From NCBI GenBank assembly GCA_964387935.1, contig CAYLZN010000231.1, positions 1-9,347 of the forward strand: a DNA stretch of 9,347 nucleotides, written 5' to 3'. Both the position numbers and the translations under genes were made by a program. The stretch comes from CAYLZN01 sp964387935. GTDB lineage: Bacteria; Acidobacteriota; Vicinamibacteria; Vicinamibacterales; JAFNAJ01. Positions 1-6,172 of the stretch are shown here, piece by piece (the first letter of the stretch is position 1; the number at the start of each line of letters is the position of its first letter). The notes under the pieces were generated by a model. That model had not been told where the DNA came from and did not search any database. It saw only the letters and a list, made by a program, of their open reading frames with translations.

Positions 1-698
1 TCCAGGTCCACGCGCCGCGCCCGCTGCAGCAGTGTGACGTGATACTGGCCCGGCCCGCCCGTCACGGCACGGACTTCCGCGTTGGTCAGCAGGTCGATGC
101 GATCGTGGTCACCCACCGCGACCATCTTCGGTGTGAGGATGCAGGCCGCGCAGTCGAGCGTCGGGAACGTCTTGTCGAACTGCGCCATGTGACCACCGAT
201 CGTCGGGCTGCGCTCGACGAGGTGGACCGGCTTGCCCGCGTCAGCGATCTCGAGGGCGGCCTGGATGCCTGCGATGCCGCCACCGATGACGAGTGTCGCC
301 GGGTGGACCGGGCGCGTATCCGGCACCGACACGAGCGGAAACGGCACGCCGCGGACCGCACAGGCCAGGATGCCCTTGGCCCTCTCGGTCCGGTCCTGAG
401 CCGTGGCACCGTGCTCGCGGAACGACGCGAGATGGACCTCGACGGCGTTCCCGCGGGCGGCAGCCAGCGCCCGGGTGACGGCGGGCTTGAAGTAGCCCGG
501 GGAATCGCCCGCGAGCACCACGCGGTCCAGGGCGGCCTCGCGGATCTCGTCGCGAAGGGCCTTCCATTCGAGCGCAGGGCGGTGCCCCAGCACTCGCACC
601 AACTCGACATGGGGAAGATTGGATGCGTAGCGGGCGAGTTCGTCGAGGCTCACCCCCTGGGGATCGAGCACGTGACCGAGGTAGACGCCAACTCTCAT
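1..698 (-). CDS. hdrA: HdrA-like FAD/iron-sulfur electron-transfer subunit, 3' end outside window
   Basis: The first 232 codons of a heterodisulfide reductase subunit A-type flavoprotein, a cytoplasmic subunit that splits or relays electrons between iron-sulfur clusters and partners such as HdrBC-like proteins. The start is the ATG at 698-696, preceded by AGAGGAG about 5 nt upstream. Residues 1-130 resemble the HdrA N-terminal domain. Residues 135-165 form a Rossmann FAD-binding fold with GGGIAG at 139-144 and a glutamate (E162) after the second beta strand. Then come the HdrA signatures IGGHMAQFDKTFPT (167-180) and DCAACILTPKM (182-192), with C183 and C186. The usual N-terminal cysteines are absent: the CHCG, CSP and REQC positions read LGHV, DSP and REHG. 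The ferredoxin domains and remaining FAD domain would lie beyond position 1. It is divergent from the kinase gene at 806. The family call is firm; the partner complex is unknown because downstream genes are not visible. Confidence 0.9.
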   Translation of the reverse strand, partial: MRVGVYLGHVLDPQGVSLDELARYASNLPHVELVRVLGHRPALEWKALRDEIREAALDRVVLAGDSPGYFKPAVTRALAAARGNAVEVHLASFREHGATAQDRTERAKGILACAVRGVPFPLVSVPDTRPVHPATLVIGGGIAGIQAALEIADAGKPVHLVERSPTIGGHMAQFDKTFPTLDCAACILTPKMVAVGDHDRIDLLTNAEVRAVTGGPGQYHVTLLQRARRVDL

Positions 699-720
699 GG
701 GTCTCCTCTGGGGGCGCAGC

Positions 721-805
721 CGGTAAGATTAAGTATTTAACACTAGGTATAAACTCTTAGTCACGATACACCCGAACGACCACGCTGTCTAGATAGAATG
801 CCCTC
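721..805. promoter_or_regulatory. Divergent AT-rich regulatory region with imperfect inverted repeat
   Basis: This gap separates the divergent hdrA-like gene and the kinase gene and must hold promoters for both. It contains a conspicuous AT-rich island (about 724-762) in otherwise GC-rich DNA. Inside it TAAGTATTTA (730-739) and TAAACTCTTA (750-759) form an inverted repeat, 8 of 10 positions paired, with 10 bp between the arms, a shape that would suit a dimeric regulator. TAGAAT at 794-799 resembles a -10 box, and its position would place the transcript start at or near the kinase ATG (806), i.e. a leaderless message. No convincing -35 box is seen for either direction. The regulator is unknown; the adjacent NarL-type regulator is one candidate by proximity only. 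Confidence 0.4.
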
Positions 806-1900
806 ATGGGCGGCCCCCTCCTCGGCCAGCCGCAAGACCCTGGTATCGCGGGTAGGGTCCAAGCCTTCCCGGGCGAGGCGGAAGCCACCTCCGGGGTGAG
901 GCGCTGGTTTCGGCGCCAGTCGTTGCTCCGGAAGACCCTGGTGGCGAACTCGGCCGTGGTGTTGCTCGGGGCCCTGGCCGGGACGTACCTGACGCAGCAA
1001 CTGGCGGGTCGTCACTCCAGTCTGCTGCTCGCGCTCGGGTTCTTCTCGTTGGGAGCGCTCATCACGATCCTCGTCAACTACGCCGCCTTCTGGGGACACT
1101 TCCGGCCACTTCTCGAGCTCAGCCGCGCCCTCGAGGCGATCCGCATCGGGCAGGAGGCCCGGCGAGCGGTCGAAGGGGTGCGCGCGTCTGGTCTGGCGGA
1201 CCTGCTCGCGTCAACGCGGGCGCTGCTCGACCGAGTCGAAGATGATTCGCTCCACTTCACGGCGCGCCTGCTCGGCTCGGTGGAAGCCGAGCGCCAGCGC
1301 ATCAGCCGTGAACTGCACGACAACACCGGTCAAATCCTCGCCGCGGCACTGCTGCAGCTCGAGCTGGCAGAACGACGGTCACACTCCGACGTCGGCGCCG
1401 CGCGGGCGGCCCTCGCCTCGACGCGTCTCCTGCTGGTCCAGGCGTTCGATCAGCTCAAGGCGGCCGTGTACGACCTCCGGCCGGCCGTGCTCGACGATCT
1501 CGGCCTGGGGGCCGCGTTGCGGTGGTACGCCAAGGCCCGGGTCGAGCGGCCGGAGGTCGAGGTGGTCCTGTCCCTCGACGAAGCCGTTCGGCTTCCGGCC
1601 CCGCTCGAGACGGCGTTGTACCGCGTCGGCCAGGAGGCGCTGGCCAACGTGGCCGAGCACTCGGGCGCACGCCGGGTCGGGGTACGTCTCGAGATCCGGC
1701 CAGGCTATGCCGCGCTCACGGTGTTCGATGACGGCCGCGGGTTCGATGTCGAACAGGCACTCGGGCGCGGCCTCGGTCTCCCGTCCATGCGCGAGCGGAT
1801 CGCCCAGTTCGGGGGACAGTTCAACGTGGTCGCGGCCCCTGGCGAGGGGACGCGCGTCTACGCGGTGGTCGAGCTCCCCGCCGCGCAGGAGGAGCGATGA
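806..1900 (+). CDS. Membrane sensor histidine kinase, HisKA_3 (NarX/DegS/UhpB-like) type
   Basis: A 364-residue kinase of the class that pairs with NarL/LuxR-type regulators. Two membrane segments (about 43-67 and 72-96) are joined by only a few residues, so there is no extracytoplasmic sensor domain. A linker helix (about 97-155) leads to the dimerisation/phosphoacceptor region ERQRISRELHDNTGQ (162-176), with H171 as the likely phosphorylated histidine. The ATPase domain follows: N-box QEALANVAEHS (277-287), DDGRGF (308-313) and GLGLPSMRER (322-331). The signal is probably sensed in the membrane, in the cytoplasm, or through a partner. The chosen ATG (806) has no clear Shine-Dalgarno but sits 6 nt after a -10-like TAGAAT, which would fit a leaderless transcript. 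An in-frame GTG at 896 would give a shorter N terminus starting MRRWFRRQSLL, closer to typical kinases, so the start is uncertain. It overlaps the regulator gene by 4 nt (ATGA), indicating translational coupling. Confidence 0.92.
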   Translation: MGGPLLGQPQDPGIAGRVQAFPGEAEATSGVRRWFRRQSLLRKTLVANSAVVLLGALAGTYLTQQLAGRHSSLLLALGFFSLGALITILVNYAAFWGHFRPLLELSRALEAIRIGQEARRAVEGVRASGLADLLASTRALLDRVEDDSLHFTARLLGSVEAERQRISRELHDNTGQILAAALLQLELAERRSHSDVGAARAALASTRLLLVQAFDQLKAAVYDLRPAVLDDLGLGAALRWYAKARVERPEVEVVLSLDEAVRLPAPLETALYRVGQEALANVAEHSGARRVGVRLEIRPGYAALTVFDDGRGFDVEQALGRGLGLPSMRERIAQFGGQFNVVAAPGEGTRVYAVVELPAAQEER

Positions 1901-2559
1901 TCCGCGTCCTGCTGGCAGACGACCATGCCATGTTCCGGGAGGGTCTGCGTGCCCTTCTCGCCAGCGAGGACGACATCGACGTCATCGGCGAGGCTCACGA
2001 CGGCGAAGAGGCCGTCGCCCGGGCGTCCGAGCTGCAGCCGGACGTGGTCGTGATGGACATCCTGATGCCGGGCCTGAACGGGATCGAGGCCACGCAGGAG
2101 ATCCGCACCCGCCTGCCGGGGGTGAAGGTCCTCGTGCTCAGCATGTACGACGACGAGGAACACATCCGGCGACTGCTGGCGGCGGGCGCCTCCGGCTTCA
2201 TGATCAAGCGCGCGACGAGCGATCAGCTCGTGCGGGCGCTTCGCGAGGTCGTAGCGGGCGGCACGGCGCTCGACCCGACCGTGGCCGCGAAGCTGGTGAA
2301 GGACTACGTGCGGCGCGTCCAGCACGATTCAGCGCCGCCTCCCGGGGAGCTCACGCCTCGCGAGCTGGAGGTCCTGACGCTCGTCGCGGAAGGGCACAGC
2401 AGCCAGACCATCGCGGATCGGCTCGGGCTGAGCCGCAAGACGGTGGACGTGCACCGCACGAACCTGATGCGCAAGCTCGATCTGCACGACGTGACCGAGA
2501 TCGTCAAGTACGCGCTTCGCCACGGGATCATCACGCTCAACCCGCCGACGGCGCGGTGA
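1897..2559 (+). CDS. NarL/FixJ-family response regulator
   Basis: A 220-residue DNA-binding response regulator and cognate partner of the overlapping kinase. The receiver domain (1-120) has acidic residues D8 and D9, phosphoacceptor D54 in VVMDILMPG, S82 and K104, so it looks fully functional. A short linker (about 130-150) leads to a LuxR/NarL helix-turn-helix (151-212) with LTPRELEVL, the recognition region IADRLGLSRKTVDVHRTNLMRKL and a C-terminal helix. The start is set by a strong GGAGGAG 3 nt upstream of the ATG, inside the end of the kinase gene. It converges on the beta-barrel gene, with a hairpin in the 48-nt gap. Target genes are not evident; the divergent hdrA-like gene is the nearest non-regulatory candidate. 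Confidence 0.94.
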   Translation: MIRVLLADDHAMFREGLRALLASEDDIDVIGEAHDGEEAVARASELQPDVVVMDILMPGLNGIEATQEIRTRLPGVKVLVLSMYDDEEHIRRLLAAGASGFMIKRATSDQLVRALREVVAGGTALDPTVAAKLVKDYVRRVQHDSAPPPGELTPRELEVLTLVAEGHSSQTIADRLGLSRKTVDVHRTNLMRKLDLHDVTEIVKYALRHGIITLNPPTAR

Positions 2560-2562
2560 GCG

Positions 2563-2596
2563 GTCGGGCACGGAGGCGTCACGCACCGTGCCCGAC
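2563..2596. terminator. Hairpin between convergent genes, likely bidirectional terminator
   Basis: GTCGGGCACGG (2563-2573) and CCGTGCCCGAC (2586-2596) pair perfectly over 11 bp around a 12-nt loop. It lies exactly between the stop of the NarL-type regulator (2559) and the stop of the barrel gene (2608). There is no U-tract on either side, so termination may be partial or Rho-assisted. Confidence 0.65.
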
Positions 2597-2607
2597 GGGT
2601 CCACGCG

Positions 2608-5079
2608 TCAGAACCGGTACCCCAGCCCGACGAACACCATGTGGGCGTCGTAGTCCGGGGCCAGGTACGGGCTCAGGTTGAAGAGGCGGTTGCCCCACTG
2701 GAACGACCGCGAACTGTCGCGCAGGAACGTGTCGGCACCCACGGTTTCCACCCATGGGCCAAACCCGCCCTCGTGCCAGTCCTCGAGCCTGTAGGACTCG
2801 AAGCTGTAGCCCAGAATGGCCGTCAGCATGCCAAACGGGATCTCCAGCCGGGCATTGAAGACGTGCAGGTCCTCGACGGTCGTTGGCGGCGACGAGAACG
2901 CGAACTGGTGAGTGGGCGGGAAAGGCGTCCCGTCCCAGTTGGTGACGCCGAAGCCGGCGTACTCGATGTCGACGTTCGCCAGCGACATCGTGTAGTCCGC
3001 TGTGAGCGTCAGGCGCTCGGTCAGCGCGAGAGTCGCCCCAAGGCCGCCGCTCCAGGTCGAGTCCTCGAAATCCGCCGTCCACTGGCTGCTCGCGCGCGTC
3101 CAGGGTCCGAGCTCGGCCGTCGCGATGGCCGACGGGTTCGCCTTGTTGTTCTCGTTGAACTCGAGGGATCGCTGGAACATCGTGCCCTGGTCGTAGGCCA
3201 GGAACGCGTTGAACGACACCCGAGGGCTGGCCTGCACGAACACATCCGCGCCGTAGCGGAGCCGGTTGTCCTCGAGGAAGCCCAGTTGGTCCCCTGGTGA
3301 CACGGCATTCTGTTCGGCCAGCCCCGTGCCGAGCAGCGGCTGCGATGGTTCAACGTCCGAGTCGAAGTCGTCGCCGCGATACCGGACGTAGGCCGACAGT
3401 CCGATCACCTCGCCGGGTGTGATGTTGACGGTGAAATCGAACTGCTGGCGGTTGCGATCGATGACGTCGTACCGGCGCATGTCCGGGTGGTTGTCGAACG
3501 TGAGCGCCGGGTTGTTGTTGTCGGTGGCCTCGGACGGCGAATACCAGTACCCTTCGCGCGTGATCTGGTTGTGGTACTCCGATCCGCTCCGCAGGCCGAA
3601 CTGGTAGCGGGCATTCATCGACATCCAGGGCGCCGGGCGGAAGCGGTACCCGAGGCGGAACGCGTTCTCGGTGGTGTCGGCCTCACGATGCTCGAAGTTC
3701 CGTGCCTCGTGCTGGTAGCCGAGCGTGAGCGCGCTGCGCGCCGGCAGCCGGAGCACGGCCTCCGCGCCCACGGTGTTCCGGTCCGCGAGGTACGGAATGC
3801 TGACACGCTTGTTGACGTAGCTCACCGTCCCATTGAGGTTGGTCGTGTCGCTGGTCACGTACTGCCACTGCGCGGATGGCGTGTCGTTGCCGAGGTCGTA
3901 GTAGCGCACGAACGCCCGCACGTTGAGCCCCGCCATCGGGTTGACCACGTAGTCGGCGTTGAACGTCGTCGTGCTGATGGACGCATCTGCCGAGGTCCTG
4001 GGCAGGGTCTTGTTGGCCACGCCGCTGTGGTTGGCGTACGGGAGCAGCGTCATGTTCTGATCGAACTGGCCGAAGGACAGGCTGGCGGTGAGGCGACTCT
4101 CGACCGGCAGGTTCACGCCCGCGGTGACGAGCGCGTTCGAGTACGTGTTGTCCGGCGCGAGCGGCCGGGCGCCTACCGTGGACACGAGTCGATCCCACGT
4201 GTCGTAGTCCGCTCCCGGTGCAGCCGACGTCCACACGTTCTCCCACCGCAGCGTATCGATCCCGTTGGCGAAATCCGAGTACAGGAACTCCCCGCGGACC
4301 TGGAACGTCCCCCCGTCGTGTTCGGCGGACACCGTGATGTCGTTGGTCAGGTGATCGACCGGCTCGGCGAACTGGATGTTCAGGGTGCGCGGAGGACGGT
4401 CACCGACCGGTCCAAAGCCGGATTTCGAGCCCGTCTTCTCCCGCCGGTCGTACGCCAGCGTCAGGCCCAGGAGGTCCGCCGCGTTCCAGTTCGCGTAGAA
4501 GCGGCCGTGATCGGTCTGCGTGGCGAGATCGACCGGCACCAGGAACTCGCGCTGGTAGGCGGCCACGAGATCGTCGCTGGCCAGGACTCCGGGGGTATCC
4601 GCGGCGCCCGTCGCCAGCTTCTTGAAGGTGATCGGCACCGTCGCCGGCACGGTGAGCAGTCCCCCCCCGCGGTTCGTGTAGGGCGAGAGCGCCTTGTTGC
4701 TGAAGTTGTGCGGGATCTCGTTCCAGTCCACGCCGAAGCGGAAGGCACCGGACCGGCCGCCCTCGACGAGGATCCGCTGGTCGTTGCGGCCGACGTGCGA
4801 GCCGTTCAGCGTGAAGTAGTTGCCCTTCGTGAGGTCACTCCAGCCGAACTTCAGCGCCGGCACCTCGAAATTGTCCTCGAGGTCCCGATACTCGGTGAAC
4901 TTCGCCGAGTCCGTGTTGTTGTCGACCGCCAGCACGCCCGTCTCGAAGTTCCCGAAGAACGACCCGGGGGCGGCCGTCGTCGGGCTCGGGGTCGGCGTGG
5001 GGGTGGGCACGGGCGTCGGGGTCTGCGCGAAGGCAGGGGCGGCGAGCAGGGCCGCCATGAGCGCGATGAGCCTCTTCAT
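2608..5079 (-). CDS. mtrB: MtrB/PioB-family outer-membrane beta-barrel (decaheme-associated porin)
   Basis: An 823-residue outer-membrane barrel that in this family sheathes a periplasmic decaheme cytochrome and lets electrons cross the outer membrane. The start is the ATG at 5079-5077 with GAGGAGG 5 nt upstream. A signal peptide MKRLIALMAALLAAPAFA is followed by a Thr/Pro repeat (about 20-37). The rest consists of alternating amphipathic beta strands with Asp/Asn-rich turns, aromatic girdles and a terminal YRF, the usual C-terminal outer-membrane insertion signature. Its length is nearer to PioB than to the roughly 700-residue Shewanella MtrB. It has no cysteine, so the CXXC near the N terminus of Shewanella-type MtrB is missing. 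It lies 11 nt downstream of the decaheme cytochrome gene, the classic mtrAB order. Direction of electron flow (metal reduction or oxidation) cannot be told from sequence. Confidence 0.92.
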   Translation of the reverse strand: MKRLIALMAALLAAPAFAQTPTPVPTPTPTPSPTTAAPGSFFGNFETGVLAVDNNTDSAKFTEYRDLEDNFEVPALKFGWSDLTKGNYFTLNGSHVGRNDQRILVEGGRSGAFRFGVDWNEIPHNFSNKALSPYTNRGGGLLTVPATVPITFKKLATGAADTPGVLASDDLVAAYQREFLVPVDLATQTDHGRFYANWNAADLLGLTLAYDRREKTGSKSGFGPVGDRPPRTLNIQFAEPVDHLTNDITVSAEHDGGTFQVRGEFLYSDFANGIDTLRWENVWTSAAPGADYDTWDRLVSTVGARPLAPDNTYSNALVTAGVNLPVESRLTASLSFGQFDQNMTLLPYANHSGVANKTLPRTSADASISTTTFNADYVVNPMAGLNVRAFVRYYDLGNDTPSAQWQYVTSDTTNLNGTVSYVNKRVSIPYLADRNTVGAEAVLRLPARSALTLGYQHEARNFEHREADTTENAFRLGYRFRPAPWMSMNARYQFGLRSGSEYHNQITREGYWYSPSEATDNNNPALTFDNHPDMRRYDVIDRNRQQFDFTVNITPGEVIGLSAYVRYRGDDFDSDVEPSQPLLGTGLAEQNAVSPGDQLGFLEDNRLRYGADVFVQASPRVSFNAFLAYDQGTMFQRSLEFNENNKANPSAIATAELGPWTRASSQWTADFEDSTWSGGLGATLALTERLTLTADYTMSLANVDIEYAGFGVTNWDGTPFPPTHQFAFSSPPTTVEDLHVFNARLEIPFGMLTAILGYSFESYRLEDWHEGGFGPWVETVGADTFLRDSSRSFQWGNRLFNLSPYLAPDYDAHMVFVGLGYRF

Positions 5080-5090
5080 GATGGCCTCCT

Positions 5091-6011
5091 CTACCGGGTG
5101 AGCTTGGCGCCAGACGGGTGGTTCGACCCGTGCATGGACAAGTGACAGTTCGAGCAGCCGTTGCCGTACGGATTGCTGACACGGTTGTAGCGCGGCAGGT
5201 TGATGTGCCCCCCGTAGGAGTGGCAGCTCAGGCAGAGGAACGGATCCTTGGCCGTCAGCAGGTTCCGGTTGTTCGAGCCGTGCGGCACGTGGCAGGAGGA
5301 GCAGTCCTCGCGAGCCGGCGCGTGCTCCCAGACGAACGGACCGCGCTTCTCGGCATGACACGAGTAGCAGGTCTCGTTGAGGGTGTTCTTCGTCAGCAGG
5401 CCGGGTGTCGCCGCGTGCACGTTGTGGCAGCTCGCGCAGTCGATTCGCCCCTCCCGTACCGGGTGGCGCGACATCTTGTTCATCTGGAGCCTGACGTCCG
5501 CGTGGCACGTGTAGCACGTGTCCGACGCACCCTCCTTGATCAGGAGGGCCCGATCGCTCCGCTTCTCCATGACGTAGTGGCACGAGACGCACCCGACGTC
5601 GTTGGACTGGTGCACGCCGGCCTTCCAGGCCATCCGGGTGCCTCCCTCGTGGCACTGCATGCACACGGCGGACTGCTGGCGCGAGCCGGAGTCGAGCTTC
5701 AGCGCCGCCGAGGGCTCCTCCACGTGCTTGCTGCGCGGGCCGTGACAGCTCTCGCACGCGCCGGTCGTGGCCGGCGGGTTGGACGTGAACGCGCGAGCGT
5801 GGGCCGTGCCCTCGAAGGCCTTCATGTAGTCCTCGTGGCACGTCCGGCAGGACTCGGGGTCGTTCACGAAGGTCGCGCCGTCGAAGGCGGGATTCAGCGC
5901 GACCCAGTCCACAGGTTTCCTGGGGCCCTTGGCGCCGACCGCGCCCCACCCGAGCGCAGTCGTCAGCACGAGGCTCGACCCGAGCAGCCCCACCCAGCGA
6001 CGTCCGGTCAT
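5091..6011 (-). CDS. mtrA: DmsE/MtrA-family periplasmic decaheme c-type cytochrome
   Basis: A 306-residue multiheme cytochrome that carries electrons through the periplasm and into the MtrB-type barrel. Exactly ten CXXCH heme-binding motifs are present, with first cysteines at 55, 86, 117, 141, 166, 192, 215, 237, 260 and 286. No other cysteines are visible. The N terminus is a Sec-type signal (MTGRRW, hydrophobic to about 24, likely cut after A27). The ATG at 6011-6009 was chosen over one 21 codons upstream because it has TAGGAGT about 6 nt before it and begins directly with the signal peptide. Length and heme spacing match the DmsE/MtrA family and not the N-terminally extended PioA. It is first in an operon with the barrel gene, preceded by a two-component system and by a putative operator at 6108-6136. 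No outer-surface cytochrome (MtrC/OmcA type) or quinol-oxidising CymA-like gene is seen in the window. Confidence 0.95.
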   Translation of the reverse strand: MTGRRWVGLLGSSLVLTTALGWGAVGAKGPRKPVDWVALNPAFDGATFVNDPESCRTCHEDYMKAFEGTAHARAFTSNPPATTGACESCHGPRSKHVEEPSAALKLDSGSRQQSAVCMQCHEGGTRMAWKAGVHQSNDVGCVSCHYVMEKRSDRALLIKEGASDTCYTCHADVRLQMNKMSRHPVREGRIDCASCHNVHAATPGLLTKNTLNETCYSCHAEKRGPFVWEHAPAREDCSSCHVPHGSNNRNLLTAKDPFLCLSCHSYGGHINLPRYNRVSNPYGNGCSNCHLSMHGSNHPSGAKLTR

Positions 6012-6044
6012 GAGATGACTCCTATCAGTGCGTTGGCTGGGCCA

Positions 6045-6063
6045 CGACCCCGCACGGGGGTCG
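6045..6063 (-). other. Hairpin in the leader of the cytochrome operon
   Basis: CGACCCC (6045-6051) and GGGGTCG (6057-6063) form a 7-bp perfect stem with a 5-nt loop, about 33 nt upstream of the cytochrome start codon and outside its Shine-Dalgarno. There is no U-tract, so it is not a standard terminator. It could affect mRNA stability, or could be chance in GC-rich DNA. Confidence 0.3.
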
Positions 6064-6080
6064 AGCGCCCGCACGCATCG

Positions 6081-6136
6081 AGGATAGGGATGTTCGCGAC
6101 GGGCGAGCCTGAAGAGATCCTGAAGATGTGTTCAGG
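6081..6136 (-). promoter_or_regulatory. Putative OmpR-family operator and promoter of the mtrAB-like operon
   Basis: On the plus strand CCTGAA occurs at 6108-6113 and 6119-6124 (period 11 bp), followed by an inverted copy TTCAGG at 6131-6136. Read in the direction of the operon this is tandem TTCAGG-N5-TTCAGG, then 21 nt, then TATCCT (complement of 6081-6086) as a possible -10. No good -35 exists, which suits an activator-dependent promoter where the regulator contacts polymerase beside the -35 region, as PhoB does. A related element with the same spacing lies upstream of the OmpR-type regulator gene. The element is directly visible; the identity of its binder is inferred. Confidence 0.6.
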
Positions 6137-6140
6137 AACC

Positions 6141-6160
6141 GGGCCCCGCCCCCCGGGCCC
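6141..6160 (-). terminator. Possible weak terminator after the sensor kinase
   Basis: GGGCCC at 6141-6146 and again at 6155-6160 can form a 6-bp GC stem with an 8-nt loop, 12 nt beyond the kinase stop codon. No U-tract follows, and GGGCCC is self-complementary, so this is weak. If it does not stop transcription, the regulator-kinase transcript could run into the cytochrome operon. Confidence 0.25.
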
Positions 6161-6172
6161 ATGCGGAGCACG

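Noticed and set aside
39..740. Plus-strand open frame at the window start
   Set aside because: It is antisense to the HdrA-like gene, whose minus-strand frame carries unmistakable family motifs and runs off the edge.
732..752. NarL-like heptamers (TACCTAG and TACTTAA on the minus strand)
   Set aside because: Each departs from TACYYMT at one position and they are not in the known 7-2-7 inverted arrangement, so the match is too weak to list as sites.
1242..2681. Long plus-strand frame across the kinase/regulator pair
   Set aside because: It is an Arg/Ser/Pro-rich shadow of two genes with intact catalytic motifs in another frame.
3487..5145. Long open frame on the plus strand opposite the barrel gene
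   Set aside because: It is rich in Arg/Val/Glu with no recognisable domain and lies antisense to a clearly coding beta-barrel; such frames are expected in high-GC DNA.
5080..5949. In-frame upstream extension of the barrel gene, giving a protein of over 1100 residues
   Set aside because: It reads through the decaheme cytochrome gene in the wrong frame. The ATG at 5079 has a strong Shine-Dalgarno and starts a signal peptide.
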